From Oscillatoriaceae cyanobacterium M7585_C2015_266 (GTDB taxonomy: Bacteria > Cyanobacteriota > Cyanobacteriia > Cyanobacteriales > Oscillatoriaceae): a DNA stretch of 64,000 bases. The notes under the pieces are model-generated. The model did no database searches, was not told where the DNA came from, and saw only the letters and a program-made list of their open reading frames with translations. Of this stretch, positions 9,629 through 20,659 are shown in pieces. The position numbers and the translations under genes are program-made. The first letter of the stretch is position 1; each line of letters begins with the position of its first letter. The stretch covers positions 1-64,000 of the forward strand of contig DVEG01000025.1 in the NCBI GenBank assembly GCA_015295835.1, read 5' to 3'.

Positions 9629-10729
9629 TTAAGCGGGATTGACTTGCGCTTTTTCTTGAAGCAGGCGAATAATACCCGCTTTTTCGATTAAACCGACGAC
9701 TATGCCGTTTTCGCCAATAACGATTAATTCTGAGAGTTTTTTCTGTTCTAAGATTGTGGCGACTTCTAAGAGCGATCGCTCAGGGGTGACAGAAGGGGGA
9801 AGTTGCAGAGGTTTTGTTAGTTGTTTGACGGGAGTTTGTGCCCATAAATTAGTGGGAATAGCTTTAAGCTCATCAGTAGCGATCGCTCCTACCAATTGCC
9901 CCTGCTCATTAGTGACTAAAAACTTGCGCCAAGTTTTTTTGCCGATTACATAGTCATTTGCGAATTCCCGGAGAGAAAGATGTTCTGATACAATTGGACT
10001 ATCTGGTGTCACAGCATCGGCGGCGGTTAAGCCGGCAAGTTTATCTTGTACGGCGGCATTTTGAGCAGAATAACCAGCATTTTGCAGTAAAAACCAGCCA
10101 ATTAAAATATTCCAGAATTGACCGAAAATAAGCCCAGAGATGATGGCTAACCAGCCAAATAATTGCCCGACTCGGCTAGCAAAGATGATGCCTTTGTAGG
10201 GATTGCCTGTAATTTTCCAGACAGCGGCTTTAAGGATGTTACCGCCATCCAGAGGTAAGCCGGGAATGAGGTTAAATAAACCAAGTGCTAGGTTAAGTGA
10301 GGCAAGTAGTTTGACAATAATAGCGGCGGCGATTGGGAGAGGAATAAATGTTGCGCTCGCTGTGAATATAGTAAATAATAGGAAGCTGACGAGAGGACCT
10401 GCGAGCGCCACCCAAAAGGCTTCAGCGGGTGTTTTTGATTCTTTATCTAAAGTCGCCAAACCCCCAAATAAAAATAGGGTAATTGATTTAACTTCTATAC
10501 CTTGACGAATGGCTGCCAAACTATGCCCCAATTCGTGCGCCAAAACCGAGGCAAATAATAACAATGCTGTTATTAATCCCAGCAGCCAAGGTAAGGCACC
10601 GCCCAACCTTGTCAATACAGCCAGTTGTTTTCCGTAGGTGAATGTTATTAAGCCTAGTATAAAAAACCACGATACGTGAATGTAAAAGGGAATGTTAAAC
10701 AATTTGCCAATGCGAAAAGAGCCATTCAT
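9629..10729 (-). CDS. Site-2 protease family (M50) zinc metalloprotease with CBS domains
   Basis: 366 residues. Multi-pass membrane protein with the zinc motif HELGH at residues 65-69 inside a hydrophobic helix, and the third metal ligand in NLIPGLPLDGG (Asp161). The C-terminal cytosolic part (about 235-360) holds a pair of CBS domains, usually adenine-nucleotide sensing modules. This is the Rip/SpoIVFB-like subgroup that cleaves membrane-embedded substrates such as anti-sigma factors; the substrate here is unknown. It converges with the McdAB-like genes, leaving only 44 bp between stops. Confidence 0.92.
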   Translation of the reverse strand: MNGSFRIGKLFNIPFYIHVSWFFILGLITFTYGKQLAVLTRLGGALPWLLGLITALLLFASVLAHELGHSLAAIRQGIEVKSITLFLFGGLATLDKESKTPAEAFWVALAGPLVSFLLFTIFTASATFIPLPIAAAIIVKLLASLNLALGLFNLIPGLPLDGGNILKAAVWKITGNPYKGIIFASRVGQLFGWLAIISGLIFGQFWNILIGWFLLQNAGYSAQNAAVQDKLAGLTAADAVTPDSPIVSEHLSLREFANDYVIGKKTWRKFLVTNEQGQLVGAIATDELKAIPTNLWAQTPVKQLTKPLQLPPSVTPERSLLEVATILEQKKLSELIVIGENGIVVGLIEKAGIIRLLQEKAQVNPA

Positions 10730-10891
10730 TTTGGCGACCTCTTATTTCATTCTGTCACCATTGTAACGAAGTGTAAAGATTATGGGAGTGAAAGAAATAG
10801 AGGGCAAGCCGCCTATTGAGGTTCGGTTTTAGCGAATTTTTATCGTTGTAAGGTTGTGGGGAGGATATGTTATTATATTTTTAGCAGCCGC

Positions 10892-12583
10892 TTATTTTTC
10901 TGCCAATTTATCGAGTTTTTCTCGAATTGATAAAGCAAATAAAGAACGTGCCAGAGCAATAAAACAAACTGCGGCACAAACAAAAGCTGCGATCGCGCCG
11001 CCTTTATAGCCGCCCACTAGCAATATTGTACCTGTTAGTAAGACAAAACCTGACAAACAAGCATAAGTTAGACTTTTCACCGCCATATGAATACGTCTGA
11101 GGGCACGTTCACTTTCCAGGGAGCGAACCCGTACCTTTAACTCGCCCTCTTCAATTCGTTTTTCCAGACGTCGGATTAAAATTTCTGCGGTGCTGGGTTG
11201 TTGCAACTTAAATTTGATAAAATCCCGCGCTTGTCGGGCAAGTTCTCCTAGAGTACCTTGCCCCTTGTAAACCGTTAGGCTTTTTACAAAAGGTTGAGCA
11301 CAGGCTATTAGATTATATTCAGGATCTAGAGTACGAGCAATACCGTCTAGAGTTGTGAGTGCTTTTAAAACAAAAGTCATCTGTGCGGGCAGCCGAAACG
11401 GTTGCTGCTCGAACATCATATAGAGTTCACTTTTTATTTCTACGAAAGCTTGGAAATCGATTGGTTTTTCAGTGAATTTTTCTAAGAGAAAATCTATTAG
11501 TCGTTTGACTGGTGTCATATCGGAGACGGGTTCGATTAAACCCATCTGGATTAATGTATTGACTACCTCGTCTGTATCTTTTTTTAAGATGGCGAAAAAA
11601 TTTTTCACCATTTGTTCTTTAGCTAGGGCTTTGACTTCGCCCATCATACCAAAATCATAGAATATTAAGCTGCCGTCTTGACTGACTGCCAAATTTCCAG
11701 GATGAGGATCTGCTTGAAAGAAGCCATCTAATAGTAATTGTTTTAAGTAACAGCAGATGCCGAGTTGGTTAAGTTTTTTTACGTTGATACCGCAAGCGAT
11801 TAAAGTTTGGCGATCGTCTACTTTGATGCCTGGTAAATATTCAACTGTGAGAACTTTATGAGTAGTGTATTGCCAGTAGACTTTTGGCACGATAATACCG
11901 GGATAGTCTTTAAAGTTCTGGCGAAAGCGTTCGGCATTTTGAGCTTCTTGCAGGTAGTCTATTTCTTGATATAAAATTTTGAAAAATTCTTGATAAATGG
12001 CTTCTAGGTCATATTTTTTAGTCCAGGGGAAATAACGCTGGCAAAAACGTAGGATTTTGTGAACGGCTTTAACATCGACATCAAATAATTGTTTTAAGCC
12101 AGGGCGTTGAACTTTGACGACGACTTCTTCGCCGGAGTGGAGACGGGCTTTGTGAACTTGACCGAGACTAGCGGCGGCTATAGGTTGGTGATCGAAATCG
12201 CGAAATAAAGTAAACAGAGGTTTACCGAGTTCAGTTTCGATGGTAGCGATCGCGACTTCAGCACTGAAGGGGGGTACTTTATCCTGCAATTCCGAGAGAG
12301 CCTGTACATATTCTAGGGGCAGCAAATCGATGCGGGTAGAGAGAGCTTGCCCGATTTTGATAAAAGTTGGTCCTAAGTGCAGGAGTGTATTTACCAGCCA
12401 CTGAGCGCGGCGTTTATTTTGGGCGGGGGAGTTATTGCCGAAAGTTCTATCCCACCATAGATAGAATATAAATCGTGCTGCGGCTTGAAACACGTCGAGT
12501 TGACGTGCCAGGGGGGAATAATTAGGTCGTTGCCAGCGGAGAGGTTTAGGCCCTGCCTTTAATTTCAGCATTCTATTGCTCAA
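10892..12583 (-). CDS. ABC1/AarF/UbiB atypical kinase family protein
   Basis: 563 residues. The TTG start at 12583 has AAAGGA 8 bp upstream; an ATG lies four codons downstream. The ABC1-type atypical kinase core is present: the Ala-rich loop AAASLGQVHKARL replaces the usual Gly loop, VVVKVQRPG carries the lysine, ADPHPGN is the catalytic loop, and YDFGMMG is the metal-binding DFG. Two hydrophobic helices at the C terminus (about 510-550) anchor it to a membrane. Family members support quinone and prenyl-lipid metabolism (UbiB, plastoglobule ABC1K); in cyanobacteria this would mean plastoquinone or tocopherol. The exact substrate is not known. Confidence 0.92.
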   Translation of the reverse strand: MSNRMLKLKAGPKPLRWQRPNYSPLARQLDVFQAAARFIFYLWWDRTFGNNSPAQNKRRAQWLVNTLLHLGPTFIKIGQALSTRIDLLPLEYVQALSELQDKVPPFSAEVAIATIETELGKPLFTLFRDFDHQPIAAASLGQVHKARLHSGEEVVVKVQRPGLKQLFDVDVKAVHKILRFCQRYFPWTKKYDLEAIYQEFFKILYQEIDYLQEAQNAERFRQNFKDYPGIIVPKVYWQYTTHKVLTVEYLPGIKVDDRQTLIACGINVKKLNQLGICCYLKQLLLDGFFQADPHPGNLAVSQDGSLIFYDFGMMGEVKALAKEQMVKNFFAILKKDTDEVVNTLIQMGLIEPVSDMTPVKRLIDFLLEKFTEKPIDFQAFVEIKSELYMMFEQQPFRLPAQMTFVLKALTTLDGIARTLDPEYNLIACAQPFVKSLTVYKGQGTLGELARQARDFIKFKLQQPSTAEILIRRLEKRIEEGELKVRVRSLESERALRRIHMAVKSLTYACLSGFVLLTGTILLVGGYKGGAIAAFVCAAVCFIALARSLFALSIREKLDKLAEK

Positions 12584-12670
12584 TAATACAGTCCTTTCAT
12601 CGGCACTGTGTTACATCCTAATTTAGGTAGAGCGAGGGAAAACCTTTTGCCTAGCTAGAGTCAAGCCGGA

Positions 12671-15085
12671 CTATATAAGTTTATTATGGTAGAATTGCTG
12701 GGGGAGGGTGAGAGTAAAACAAGTTTCCCAGGCGGGGGTATAACCGAGAGGGTGGCTAGTCACGGTTATGGTACCATTCAAATGTTGTACGAGACACTTA
12801 ACTAGGGCCAAACCTAAACCGGTGCCAGCGATCGCTTGTTGGGTGACCCCTGCTCCCCGACGGAACTTATCAAAGATGTGCGGCAACTCTTCCGGAGAGA
12901 TTCCCGCCCCGGTGTTTGTTACACTGATAACAATTTGCGGGATATTTTCTTCAGTTTGGTAACGAGCGCGCAAAAACACTGTTGTTCCTGGATCAGAATA
13001 CTTGCCTGCGTTGATTAAAAGTTCTTGAAGAATGCGATTTAAGCTATCGAAATCAGTTTCGAGTTTCAGGGGGTGAGCCGGCAAATCCACGGCTAATTTC
13101 AAGCCCTTATTTCTCCAGTGATGTGCAGTAGACTGCTGTAAATCGTAGATGAGATTTTTCAAGTCAATTTTTTGCAGTTGAATGCCACTGGTTTGGGATT
13201 CAAGCTGCTGTAGTGTCAGCAAATCATTGATGAGATTAGTTTCTTGCAGACACTGCTGTTCGAGGATATCGAGATATTTGCTACGCCGTTCGTCAGAGAG
13301 TCCTGGCTGACGCAACATACGGATAGCCAGAGTCATGCTGGTGAGGGGGGTGCGCAGCTCATGACTCATAGTGCTGAGGAATTCGTCTTTGAGTTGGTTG
13401 AGGCGGCGGAGTTGCTCTACTTGTTGGCGAGTTTTTTCGTAGAGTTTAGCTTGAACGTCGAGAGAGCGTTGTAGTTGGGCGGTGCGTTCTTCGACGAGAG
13501 CTTGGACGCGCTGAATTTTTTGATTTTGGATGATGGCGGTGCTTATTTGAGCTGCAACCACTTCTAGGAGTTCGAGTTCGTCGGGCTGCCAGGAACGAGG
13601 GGTGGAGTTTTGCAGGAGCAGGAAGCCTAAAACCGTGCTGGAAACGGGGGAGCCGCCGGTTGCTCCCATTAAGGGAACCAGGAGCATTGCTGGCATAGTT
13701 TCTGGGGGAAAGAAGGATGCGAGTCCCTTTTGTGCTTCAAGGGTGGGGAGAGAACGGCGCTGCGCGATCGCCAGAGGGTTTGGCGCTTGAGTGAAAGCCG
13801 AGGAGCACAAAGCGCATTCTGAAAGCCAAAATACTTGGTTTACAAGGTTTTTTTCGGGGTATTGGTTTTGGCCAAAACTGTTTTCTGAATTTGACAAAGT
13901 AGAAACAATTATCACTTTTGCATTTGGTAGCGTGCGTTTGCTGCCGACGGTGGCTGGGCGGGTTGCCAACAGTGGGTCTACATATTTTAACAGCAGGATC
14001 GACCCTACGCTTACTTGTAGGGTTTCCACCATTCCTTCTGTGGCCAACTTAAAAATCTCATTTAGCTCTGAGGAATTGTGGATGGCCATAGTCAATTTTT
14101 TAATCAAGTGTCGGTGTTGAGCCAAGCCACCTACCTGTTTTTGTAGATATTTGAGCAAGCGAGTTTGCACGACTTGGGAAATAGCGATCGCCACTTGGTT
14201 TGATACTGTTTTGAGTAATTCTTGTTCTGAATCTTTCCAACAGTTTGGTTGCGATCGCATGACGACAATTTCTCCATTTACTTGACCCTGAAACTGCGTT
14301 TTGATTGCCAATATTGCTTTTACTTGTAATATTTCCCACAGTTGCGTTTTAAATTTCTGCCCTTCTAAAGATTCCAAATCTGCAATCGCTATAATTTCGC
14401 AAGCATCTATTTGGTTTTCTATTGCTGACAACTCTTGCTGACAAATTGTTTCTTGTTCAAAGACTGCTTGAGTGTGATTAGGATAGGCGTATATTTTCCC
14501 TTGAAAATCCTGATTGATAGAATCTTTGATTAAGCTGTCTCGAACTGCAATCAGACAGCCGTCAACCTGCAATGCTTGACCCAGTGTCATGGCCACTTCT
14601 TTCAGCAAGGTTTCCGGGTCACCTTTTTTCTGGATCAGTTGAGCAATTTTTTGCTCCAAATCGGCGGAAAATGCTGTTTGTTGCATGAGTTGCACTTGAG
14701 GTGCCGGGATGGAAACGGCTTGGGGCTGGCAAGAAGGCAGACTTTTAAACTTTTTTGCCATTACTGCTTCATTTGTTTCGGCGACTGACCAGAAATTGGC
14801 CAAATTTCCTAGCTCTTGTTGGCTTGCGAGCGATGGCTGCTTTTGGTCTTGCTTTTTTGGCTTTGCCGTCTTGCATTTAGTTTGGAAACGGTTGCGTAGG
14901 GGTTTAGCTAAAGAGGAAACACCAGTTTTGTTTTCTGACGGTATCACTTCTGGTGGGTTTTCGTTGTATTCTGAATCACTCGACTTTGTTTCTTTAAAGT
15001 GGCCGCAGAAAGGTTCCTGCGCTCCTGGTTGCTCTTGATTGTGGAAGCACAGATTTTTTTCATTTTTTGAGAAGCTCTCAGCCAT
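12671..15085 (-). CDS. GAF-containing sensor histidine kinase (cytosolic)
   Basis: 804 residues, start ATG with AGGGGCG upstream. No membrane segments. A polar low-complexity N terminus (1-130) is followed by two GAF-type regions (about 145-320 and 330-520), a coiled-coil linker, a HisKA domain with MSHELRTP (phospho-acceptor His near 580) and a HATPase_c with the G2 box GTGLGLALVK near 750. No receiver or DNA-binding domain, so it must pass phosphate to a regulator encoded elsewhere. No Cys-containing bilin-lyase GAF motif is obvious, so a light-sensing role cannot be claimed. Ligand unknown. Confidence 0.9.
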   Translation of the reverse strand: MAESFSKNEKNLCFHNQEQPGAQEPFCGHFKETKSSDSEYNENPPEVIPSENKTGVSSLAKPLRNRFQTKCKTAKPKKQDQKQPSLASQQELGNLANFWSVAETNEAVMAKKFKSLPSCQPQAVSIPAPQVQLMQQTAFSADLEQKIAQLIQKKGDPETLLKEVAMTLGQALQVDGCLIAVRDSLIKDSINQDFQGKIYAYPNHTQAVFEQETICQQELSAIENQIDACEIIAIADLESLEGQKFKTQLWEILQVKAILAIKTQFQGQVNGEIVVMRSQPNCWKDSEQELLKTVSNQVAIAISQVVQTRLLKYLQKQVGGLAQHRHLIKKLTMAIHNSSELNEIFKLATEGMVETLQVSVGSILLLKYVDPLLATRPATVGSKRTLPNAKVIIVSTLSNSENSFGQNQYPEKNLVNQVFWLSECALCSSAFTQAPNPLAIAQRRSLPTLEAQKGLASFFPPETMPAMLLVPLMGATGGSPVSSTVLGFLLLQNSTPRSWQPDELELLEVVAAQISTAIIQNQKIQRVQALVEERTAQLQRSLDVQAKLYEKTRQQVEQLRRLNQLKDEFLSTMSHELRTPLTSMTLAIRMLRQPGLSDERRSKYLDILEQQCLQETNLINDLLTLQQLESQTSGIQLQKIDLKNLIYDLQQSTAHHWRNKGLKLAVDLPAHPLKLETDFDSLNRILQELLINAGKYSDPGTTVFLRARYQTEENIPQIVISVTNTGAGISPEELPHIFDKFRRGAGVTQQAIAGTGLGLALVKCLVQHLNGTITVTSHPLGYTPAWETCFTLTLPQQFYHNKLI

Positions 15086-15439
15086 GAATTCGCCCCTGCT
15101 GGCATAAGCGATTCATCTGTTTGTTCTCCTTATTCTCCTGAAATCAATTTTTCCCATCCACAGCTGTTTTAAATCTTGATAGTGCTTCATGGTTGCAGGC
15201 AGCAGCTCTTAGGCTGTTTTGGGCGGTATCTTGACCCCTATCTTTTTCAGATTACACTGTATTCAACCGACGCAACATCCGTGATTTCTCTACTTAGCGA
15301 GCAAGCACTCTTTATTGAATTTAAGCAAAATTTCAGTCTGGTGTGGTTCAACGAAGGGCTGATGCTATTAGCAGGACTTTGTGAGATACAATCGGCTACA
15401 GTGCTATAATTTGTAACACATTTTAGGGGTTGAAAGGAA
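15086..15439. other. Divergent intergenic region between sensor kinase and GST genes
   Basis: 354 bp carrying the promoters of two divergent genes. A plus-strand open frame (15176-15409, 77 codons) lacks a convincing RBS or family and looks spurious. An AAAGGAA ribosome-binding site lies just before the ATG at 15440. Confidence 0.5.
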
Positions 15440-15997
15440 ATGAAACTATATGGCGGTGCCCGCAGCCGCGCTTCTATAGTTCAGTGGTACTTGGAGGAAA
15501 TCGGTGTTCCTTATGAATTTGTCTTGTTAGACATTCAAGGTGGTGCCAATTTAGAGCCGGAATTTTTGGCAATTAATCCAATGGGAAAGGTGCCTGCGAT
15601 TGTAGACGGCGACTTCAAACTTTGGGAATCTGGCGCAATTCTGATTTATTTAGCTGAGAAGTATGGTAAAATGCCTGTTTCTTTGGAGGAGCGCGCCACA
15701 ATTTTACAGTGGGTATTTTTTGCCAATGCTACTCTTGGGCCAGGAATTTTTATCGAAGCCAATCGCGAGCGCGAACAGCGCCGCTTACTGACGCCCTTAA
15801 ATGACATATTTAAACGACAACCCTTCATTATTGGCGAACAGTTCAGCGTTGCCGACGTGGCCGTTGGCTCTATTCTAGCCTACATCCCCATGATGTTAAA
15901 GCTAGATTTGAGTCCTTATCCGGCAGTGATGGACTATATTAAACGCCTTTCGGAGCGACCTGCTTTTGCAAAAACTATAGGCGTGCGCAGTAAATAA
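15440..15997 (+). CDS. Glutathione S-transferase family protein
   Basis: 185 residues. N-terminal thioredoxin-like domain (1-75) with MKLYGGARSRASIVQWYLEE, the cis-Pro GKVPAIVD and the glutathione-contacting ESGAILIYLAEKYG, then an all-helical C-terminal domain containing the conserved FSVADVAVGSILAY (N-capping box and hydrophobic staple). Somewhat short because the C-terminal helical domain is trimmed. The N-terminal Ser in GARSRAS may be the thiolate-activating residue. Likely roles are peroxide or electrophile detoxification, or dehydroascorbate-type reactions; the substrate cannot be told from sequence. Confidence 0.9.
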   Translation: MKLYGGARSRASIVQWYLEEIGVPYEFVLLDIQGGANLEPEFLAINPMGKVPAIVDGDFKLWESGAILIYLAEKYGKMPVSLEERATILQWVFFANATLGPGIFIEANREREQRRLLTPLNDIFKRQPFIIGEQFSVADVAVGSILAYIPMMLKLDLSPYPAVMDYIKRLSERPAFAKTIGVRSK

Positions 15998-16002
15998 AAT
16001 AG

Positions 16003-16074
16003 AAAGAGGGGAAAGCAATGAAAGGAGAGTGCCTGGAATACTTTTCTCCTTTATTATCTCACTTTTCCCTCTTA
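16003..16074. terminator. Nested bidirectional hairpin between GST and psbK
   Basis: Two nested inverted repeats: outer AAGAGGGGAAAG (16004-16015) with CTTTTCCCTCTT (16062-16073), and inner AAAGGAGA (16021-16028) with TCTCCTTT (16045-16052). The genes on either side converge here, so this is probably a shared terminator. Confidence 0.7.
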
Positions 16075-16094
16075 CTTTACACAATTTAAAGTAT

Positions 16095-16232
16095 TTATCT
16101 GAAGCCGACAGCGGCTTGCCAAACGAAAGCCAGCAGCAGGAAAAATACGGGGATGAGCGGGAGCACGTCTACCAGGGGATCAAACATTGCGTAAGCTTCA
16201 GGCAGTTTTGCCAACAATAAAGCTGCTTCCAT
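16095..16232 (-). CDS. psbK: Photosystem II reaction centre protein K precursor
   Basis: 45 residues. The first eight (MEAALLLA) form a short cleaved leader; the mature part begins [17 protein letters not shown] and continues through a single transmembrane helix ([13 protein letters not shown]) to end AAVGFR, which matches PsbK throughout. PsbK is a single-pass thylakoid subunit bound next to CP43 (PsbC) and needed for PSII stability. It lies 63 bp downstream of tgt on the same strand, a tgt-psbK order I recall from other cyanobacteria. Confidence 0.95.
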   Translation of the reverse strand: MEAALLLAKLPEAYAMFDPLVDVLPLIPVFFLLLAFVWQAAVGFR

Positions 16233-16295
16233 TTATTTTTATTACCTCTGCACAAGACAATTTTAAGAGTTGAAAAGTATCCTAACATGCTCTGT

Positions 16296-17474
<1,179 letters not shown>

Positions 17475-17936
17475 TCAAAAGGGCAAGTAGCCTTCGTCGT
17501 CTATCTCGGCATCTAATTTGGCAGATAGCACCTCGGCGAGCGCAGTTTCTAAGGCTGATGCGTTAAAATACCTAAGCTCTCGCTCTTTCAGAGGATTAGA
17601 CAGAGGAATTAGCCGTAGTAGGCGGCTATCCTGAATCAAGTCGAAATAAGCCTCGTCTTCCTTGGCTCCTCGACTGAGCTCTAAATAATCAAAACTATAT
17701 ATATTCAAATAAAGAGCATGATTGGCAACGATAGTTGCGCGGTGAGGATCGGCAAATACCTCTAGCACGAAGCCTTCGCCTTGGCTGCAAATTTTGCCAT
17801 CTTGGATGTGTATATAGCTTACTCGCCCTAAATCTGACAGTAGTCGTTGCATATCTTGCTTGTTGACGACTATGCCAGTATCTACAATACAGGGAGCTGC
17901 TAATATTTTCTGCGCTCTGTCAGAATTCATAAACAA
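17475..17936 (-). CDS. Conserved cyanobacterial hypothetical protein (153 aa)
   Basis: Soluble protein without signal peptide or membrane segment. Recognisable segments include AQKILAAPCIVDTG at the N terminus, VSYIHIQDGKICSQGEGFVLEVFADP in two adjoining parts (about 40-65), and TIVANHALYLNIYSFDYLEL (about 68-88). I recall similar proteins in many cyanobacteria but none with an assigned function. It lies 33 bp upstream of tgt on the same strand, so the two may be cotranscribed ahead of psbK. It diverges from cobS. Confidence 0.75.
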   Translation of the reverse strand: MFMNSDRAQKILAAPCIVDTGIVVNKQDMQRLLSDLGRVSYIHIQDGKICSQGEGFVLEVFADPHRATIVANHALYLNIYSFDYLELSRGAKEDEAYFDLIQDSRLLRLIPLSNPLKERELRYFNASALETALAEVLSAKLDAEIDDEGYLPF

Positions 17937-18059
17937 CTAGCCTCTGGGAATTTGAGTTAAGGTGCTATCACCGGAAAAGGCAAGGGGAATGGTGTTCTCG
18001 GTACAATTCTGGCACAGGTGAGCAAGGCTCGCTACCCCCTAGGGGTGAAAAAATTAACA

Positions 18060-18866
18060 ATGATTATGGCAAAGCAGGAATGGTTCCCAAGACGGATTGT
18101 TGAATACTTGCGCTCGCTCTTTTCAACATTGGCAGCGGCGATCGCGTTTTACACAATTTTGCCAGTACCGACAGCTTGGACATTAGAATTTCAGGGTATT
18201 GCCCGTTTGGCTCCCATTGTCGGGCTAGTAATCGGGGGAATTTTAGGGCTTTTGGATGCCGGTTTAGGGCACTTAGGGATGCCAATACTGACGCGTTCGG
18301 CTCTTGTAGTGGTGGCGTGGCTCGGGATAACCGGCGGGCTACATCTGGATGGAGCTATGGATACTGCTGACGGGCTGGCGGTTTTTGATCGACAGCGGCG
18401 CTTGCAGGTGATGGCAGATAGTGTCACAGGGGCATTTGGGGCAATGGCGGCGAGCGTTATATTGTTACTGAAAACTGCGGCTTTGCACGATATCGGGCGC
18501 TGCCGCTGGTTAGCGATTATGGCGGCTGCTGGCTGGGGGCGTTGGGGTCAATTGGTGGCAATCGCCCGTTATCCCTACCTCAGAGAAAACGGCAAGGGAG
18601 CGATACATAAACACTCGCCACATTCACCTTTGGATTTGTTGCCGGGATTGCTGCTGTTGTTGATTCTGAGTGTGGTGCAAGCATTCCTTGACGGCGAGCG
18701 CTTTTTTGTCGCTATTGCTCAAGCCACTGGTGGGGCTGCGCTCGCTATTCTCACCGGCGCCTGGTTTAACCGCCAATTAGGTGGCCATACTGGCGACACT
18801 TATGGAGCAGTTGTAGAATGGACCGAGGCTTTGCTGTTATGTTTAATTGCTGGTTTGTCCTCCTAA
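18060..18866 (+). CDS. cobS: Cobalamin synthase (adenosylcobinamide-GDP ribazoletransferase)
   Basis: Joins adenosylcobinamide-GDP and alpha-ribazole (or its phosphate), the last assembly step of (pseudo)cobalamin. About 268 residues from the ATG at 18060; a GTG at 18018 would add 14 residues not typical of the family. Multi-pass inner-membrane protein with the signature [15 protein letters not shown] (metal-binding Asp cluster) and a C-terminal [10 protein letters not shown] motif. No cobalamin riboswitch is visible in the short upstream gap. Confidence 0.93.
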   Translation: MIMAKQEWFPRRIVEYLRSLFSTLAAAIAFYTILPVPTAWTLEFQGIARLAPIVGLVIGGILGLLDAGLGHLGMPILTRSALVVVAWLGITGGLHLDGAMDTADGLAVFDRQRRLQVMADSVTGAFGAMAASVILLLKTAALHDIGRCRWLAIMAAAGWGRWGQLVAIARYPYLRENGKGAIHKHSPHSPLDLLPGLLLLLILSVVQAFLDGERFFVAIAQATGGAALAILTGAWFNRQLGGHTGDTYGAVVEWTEALLLCLIAGLSS

Positions 18867-18886
18867 AATATGTTTATTTCCCATTT

Positions 18887-20626
18887 CTACATTTTCAATC
18901 TTTCTGGCAATTCTACTTGGAAACAACTGCCTTTACCCAATTCGCTTTCCACAGATATTTGACCCCCTAAAATTTCACACAAGCGCTTGCTGATAGTCAG
19001 CCCCAGCCCTGTACCGCCATATTTTCGGGTTGTTGAAACATCTGCTTGAGTAAACGGTTGAAAAATTTGCTGTATTTGCTCTAGACTCATGCCAATGCCA
19101 GTGTCAGTGACGCAAAAGCTAATTATAGCAGGGGCTGGTTCTGATACCAAATTACTCTGATTTGACAAAGAAATATTCTCAGCTTGCTCCTGTGTTTTTA
19201 AAAAACTGCGCTTTTGACGCATCTTACTGACGCTGATAGTAATTATTCCGTTCTCCGTAAATTTAGCTGCATTACTAAGTAAATTTAGAAGTACCTGTCT
19301 TACTTTAGTAAGGTCAGAATACATGATACCGATATCGGGTGGGCACTCTACTCGCAGGGTATTATGGTTTTTTTCTACAAGGGGTTGAACTGTGTCGGCA
19401 ACTTCTTTCACCAATTTAGTGATATCGATACTTTCCACATAGAGAGTAACTTGACCCGCTTCTATTTTGGAAATGTCGAGAATGTCGCTAATCATCCCCA
19501 GTAGGTGTTTGCCTGCGGATTGTATTTTTTCCAAGTCGGGAATGAGCTCGTCTGCCCCTAATTCTTCGATTTCTTCTTGCAGCATTTCGCTATAACCGAT
19601 AATCGCGTTTAGGGGGGTGCGCAGCTCGTGGCTCATGTTAGCAAGAAAAGCGCTTTTGGCACGATTGGCTTCTTCGGCTTTATAGGCGGCATTTTCCAGT
19701 TCTTCGGTATACTGGGCAACGCGCTTAATTAGGTGATTGACGGTGATTGTTAATTGCCCAATTTCGTCGTCAGTGAGCACCGGTGCCTGAAGGTTAAAAT
19801 TTGATTCTTCGGTTACTCGCTTAGCAATTTTGGTGGTGACTTCTAGGGGAGTTGCGATCGCTTTATTGGTGCGGTATATTATCACTGCTGCGCTCGCCAC
19901 TGCCAGCAGCAGGCTGCCCACCATTATAACCGTTCCCCACCTTTGTACTTTTTGATACTCTCTCAATTTTTGGTCAACATTTGTTTTGATATAAATTTCT
20001 ATCGTCTCCGCATTCTTTACTATCTCATTTAGATTTAATGCTGTTTTGCTACCGCCAAATTTTATTAATTTTTCCGCCCTTTTCTGTTGCTGCTGCTTTA
20101 ACAGATTTATTATCTCTTTTAGATAACTTTCTTTTGCTTTTTTAGCAAATTTTATTAATTTATTTAATTCTCCAATTAGATATTTATCATTTATATTATT
20201 TTCGGCTGCCAACTTTTCAATTAATTGAATAATTCCTTTTATTTCCTCTTGCAAAACTGCAATTTCATATTTAAAAATTTGAGAATTATTTTCTAAATAA
20301 ATCAGTCCAGCTTCTCTATTTATTACCTGCAATACAGCACTTTTTAAACTCATTAGCAGTTCAGCTTTTTCTAAATTAGCTACTAATTCCTGACTGATGC
20401 GTGCTTCATAAGCATTTTCTACAAAACTACCAATGATTGTACTAACGGCTACTATGCCAATAGCCACAGCAGAACCCAAACTTATTTTCTGTCGAATTCC
20501 CAACCGAGCAAATAAGCTTTTTGTTTTGCTTTTAGTATTTTTATCATCTAGCTGTTGCTGACTAGGAGCGGGAGAGCGTTTTGGTTGGCTATTGGAGTAA
20601 ATTTTTGTAAACTTTTGGGATGTCAT
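18887..20626 (-). CDS. Membrane-bound sensor histidine kinase with HAMP domain
   Basis: 579 residues from the ATG at 20626; a GTG at 20659 would add 11, and neither has a clear RBS. Order: polar N terminus, transmembrane helix (about 50-70), an extracytoplasmic helical sensor of about 140 residues rich in Lys/Gln, second transmembrane helix (about 230-255), HAMP (about 255-310), HisKA with LANMSHELRTPLNAIIGYSE (His near 340), HATPase_c with N box LLNLLSNAAKFT, DTGIGM and GGTGLGLTISKR. The helical sensor resembles four-helix-bundle (CHASE3-like) modules. It ends in the kinase domain, so the partner regulator is elsewhere. It converges with cobS. Confidence 0.9.
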   Translation of the reverse strand: MTSQKFTKIYSNSQPKRSPAPSQQQLDDKNTKSKTKSLFARLGIRQKISLGSAVAIGIVAVSTIIGSFVENAYEARISQELVANLEKAELLMSLKSAVLQVINREAGLIYLENNSQIFKYEIAVLQEEIKGIIQLIEKLAAENNINDKYLIGELNKLIKFAKKAKESYLKEIINLLKQQQQKRAEKLIKFGGSKTALNLNEIVKNAETIEIYIKTNVDQKLREYQKVQRWGTVIMVGSLLLAVASAAVIIYRTNKAIATPLEVTTKIAKRVTEESNFNLQAPVLTDDEIGQLTITVNHLIKRVAQYTEELENAAYKAEEANRAKSAFLANMSHELRTPLNAIIGYSEMLQEEIEELGADELIPDLEKIQSAGKHLLGMISDILDISKIEAGQVTLYVESIDITKLVKEVADTVQPLVEKNHNTLRVECPPDIGIMYSDLTKVRQVLLNLLSNAAKFTENGIITISVSKMRQKRSFLKTQEQAENISLSNQSNLVSEPAPAIISFCVTDTGIGMSLEQIQQIFQPFTQADVSTTRKYGGTGLGLTISKRLCEILGGQISVESELGKGSCFQVELPERLKM

Positions 20627-20659
20627 AGCAAAGTAGTTTCTGAAATTATAGGAATTCAC

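Noticed and set aside
15176-15409. 77-codon plus-strand frame before the GST gene
   Set aside because: No RBS, no family, and it fills the divergent promoter region.
16029-16220. 63-codon plus-strand frame
   Set aside because: It is the antisense shadow of psbK.
17937-18060. Cobalamin riboswitch before cobS
   Set aside because: The gap is only about 120 bp and no B12-box-like sequence could be seen.
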